Origin: Mesobacillus maritimus
Lineage (GTDB): Bacteria; Bacillota; Bacilli; Bacillales; Cytobacillaceae
Length of the DNA: 64,000 nucleotides
Reading direction: 5' to 3'
Assembly: GCF_019749255.1 (NCBI RefSeq)
Contig: NZ_JACWFH010000007.1
Coordinates: 62,001-126,000, forward strand
Below are positions 63,722 through 64,000 of this stretch, piece after piece. Positions within the stretch are counted from its first letter, which is position 1; every line of letters starts with the position of its first letter. The notes beneath the pieces were generated by a model. The model worked only from the letters and a program-made list of their open reading frames with translations, did no database searches and was not told the origin of the DNA. The position numbers and the translations under genes are program-made.

Positions 63722-64000
63722 TTAAACTCGTTTGGTCCAGTTATAAAAACGATAAATAATGGTTAAAAAAACAAAGTAACCGAAAAAAGAATAATAGTGT
63801 TTCCACACATCTGCATGAACGAAATAACCGAAGGGTTCGGCAATTTTCTCAAAAACAGACATCGCCAGACTCAATAGGAGAATGAAAAGGAATCTTTTAG
63901 TTCTGGTCAGTTTTGTACAAATGAAAAGAAACATAGCAACCATCAAAGGAATTCCCACTAAAGTAAAAAAAATGTGAATCGAAAATATTTCTGGGAATGG
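63722..64000 (-). CDS. Membrane protein, CBO0543-like (5' end outside window)
   Basis: The frame is open from the right edge (P-F-P-E-I-F-S-I-H-I-F-F) through 92 visible residues to the stop at 63722, so the start is beyond the window. Three hydrophobic segments and the ending H-Y-Y-S-F-F-G-Y-F-V-F-L-T-I-I-Y-R-F-Y resemble the small Bacillus membrane family labelled CBO0543. Function unknown. Confidence 0.6.
   Translation of the reverse strand, partial: PFPEIFSIHIFFTLVGIPLMVAMFLFICTKLTRTKRFLFILLLSLAMSVFEKIAEPFGYFVHADVWKHYYSFFGYFVFLTIIYRFYNWTKRV

Overview
The window looks like the chromosome of a low-GC, endospore-forming Bacillaceae bacterium (Bacillus, Mesobacillus or Neobacillus type; the genus is my inference). 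The grounds are strong AGGAGG ribosome binding sites, GTG and TTG starts, an mnx-type manganese-oxidase locus of the kind known from Bacillus spores, RibT, HutP-controlled hut genes and a proline T-box. I see no rRNA, tRNA, CRISPR array, phage or insertion sequence.

1-10,900: a probable spore-surface metal-oxidation region. It opens inside an mnxE-like gene, followed by mnxF and the 1,215-residue multicopper oxidase mnxG. Next come unusual small proteins: one with two small beta-barrel-like modules, a His-rich protein with the same module, a Cys/His-rich protein, three proteins sharing an undescribed 'YPV' domain (one with dentin-like acidic Ser/Asp/Glu repeats), two paralogous Gly-rich membrane proteins, and a SCO-type copper chaperone. 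Three transcription units carry AC-N16-CATA-like boxes that fit sigma-K, the late mother-cell factor. I read the region as one candidate spore biomineralization locus.

10,900-36,100: mixed housekeeping and accessory genes. These are a fused MsrAB, an AHSA1/ArsR pair with a likely operator, a DUF3231 protein, a MATE exporter, RibT, an HtrA-like protease paired with a zinc-ribbon/TPR membrane protein, a deacetylase and glycosyltransferase pair, MscS, an MFS transporter, a PBP4-type carboxypeptidase, an ABC exporter, a cyclase, an aspartase/fumarase-family enzyme, an EamA protein, glutaminase and a HesB-like protein.

36,100-50,450: a DEAD-box helicase operon, a thioesterase, an SDR enzyme, hutP-hutH-hutU-hutI with a HutP-type antiterminator site, a proline T-box with proB-proA, a branched-chain aminotransferase and a patatin.

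50,450-64,000: an AAC(3)-type acetyltransferase, a remnant of an mmsA-like gene, a DDAH-like hydrolase, two methyltransferases and a GH18 protein. Then comes a five-gene set (frameshifted RpiR regulator, YjiH transporter, M20 hydrolase, GNAT, NSAR/OSBS enolase) matching the N-succinyl D-to-L amino acid conversion pathway. Two metallo-beta-lactamase-fold proteins and a partial membrane protein end the window. The right half is strongly biased to amino-acid catabolism and interconversion feeding glutamate and proline.
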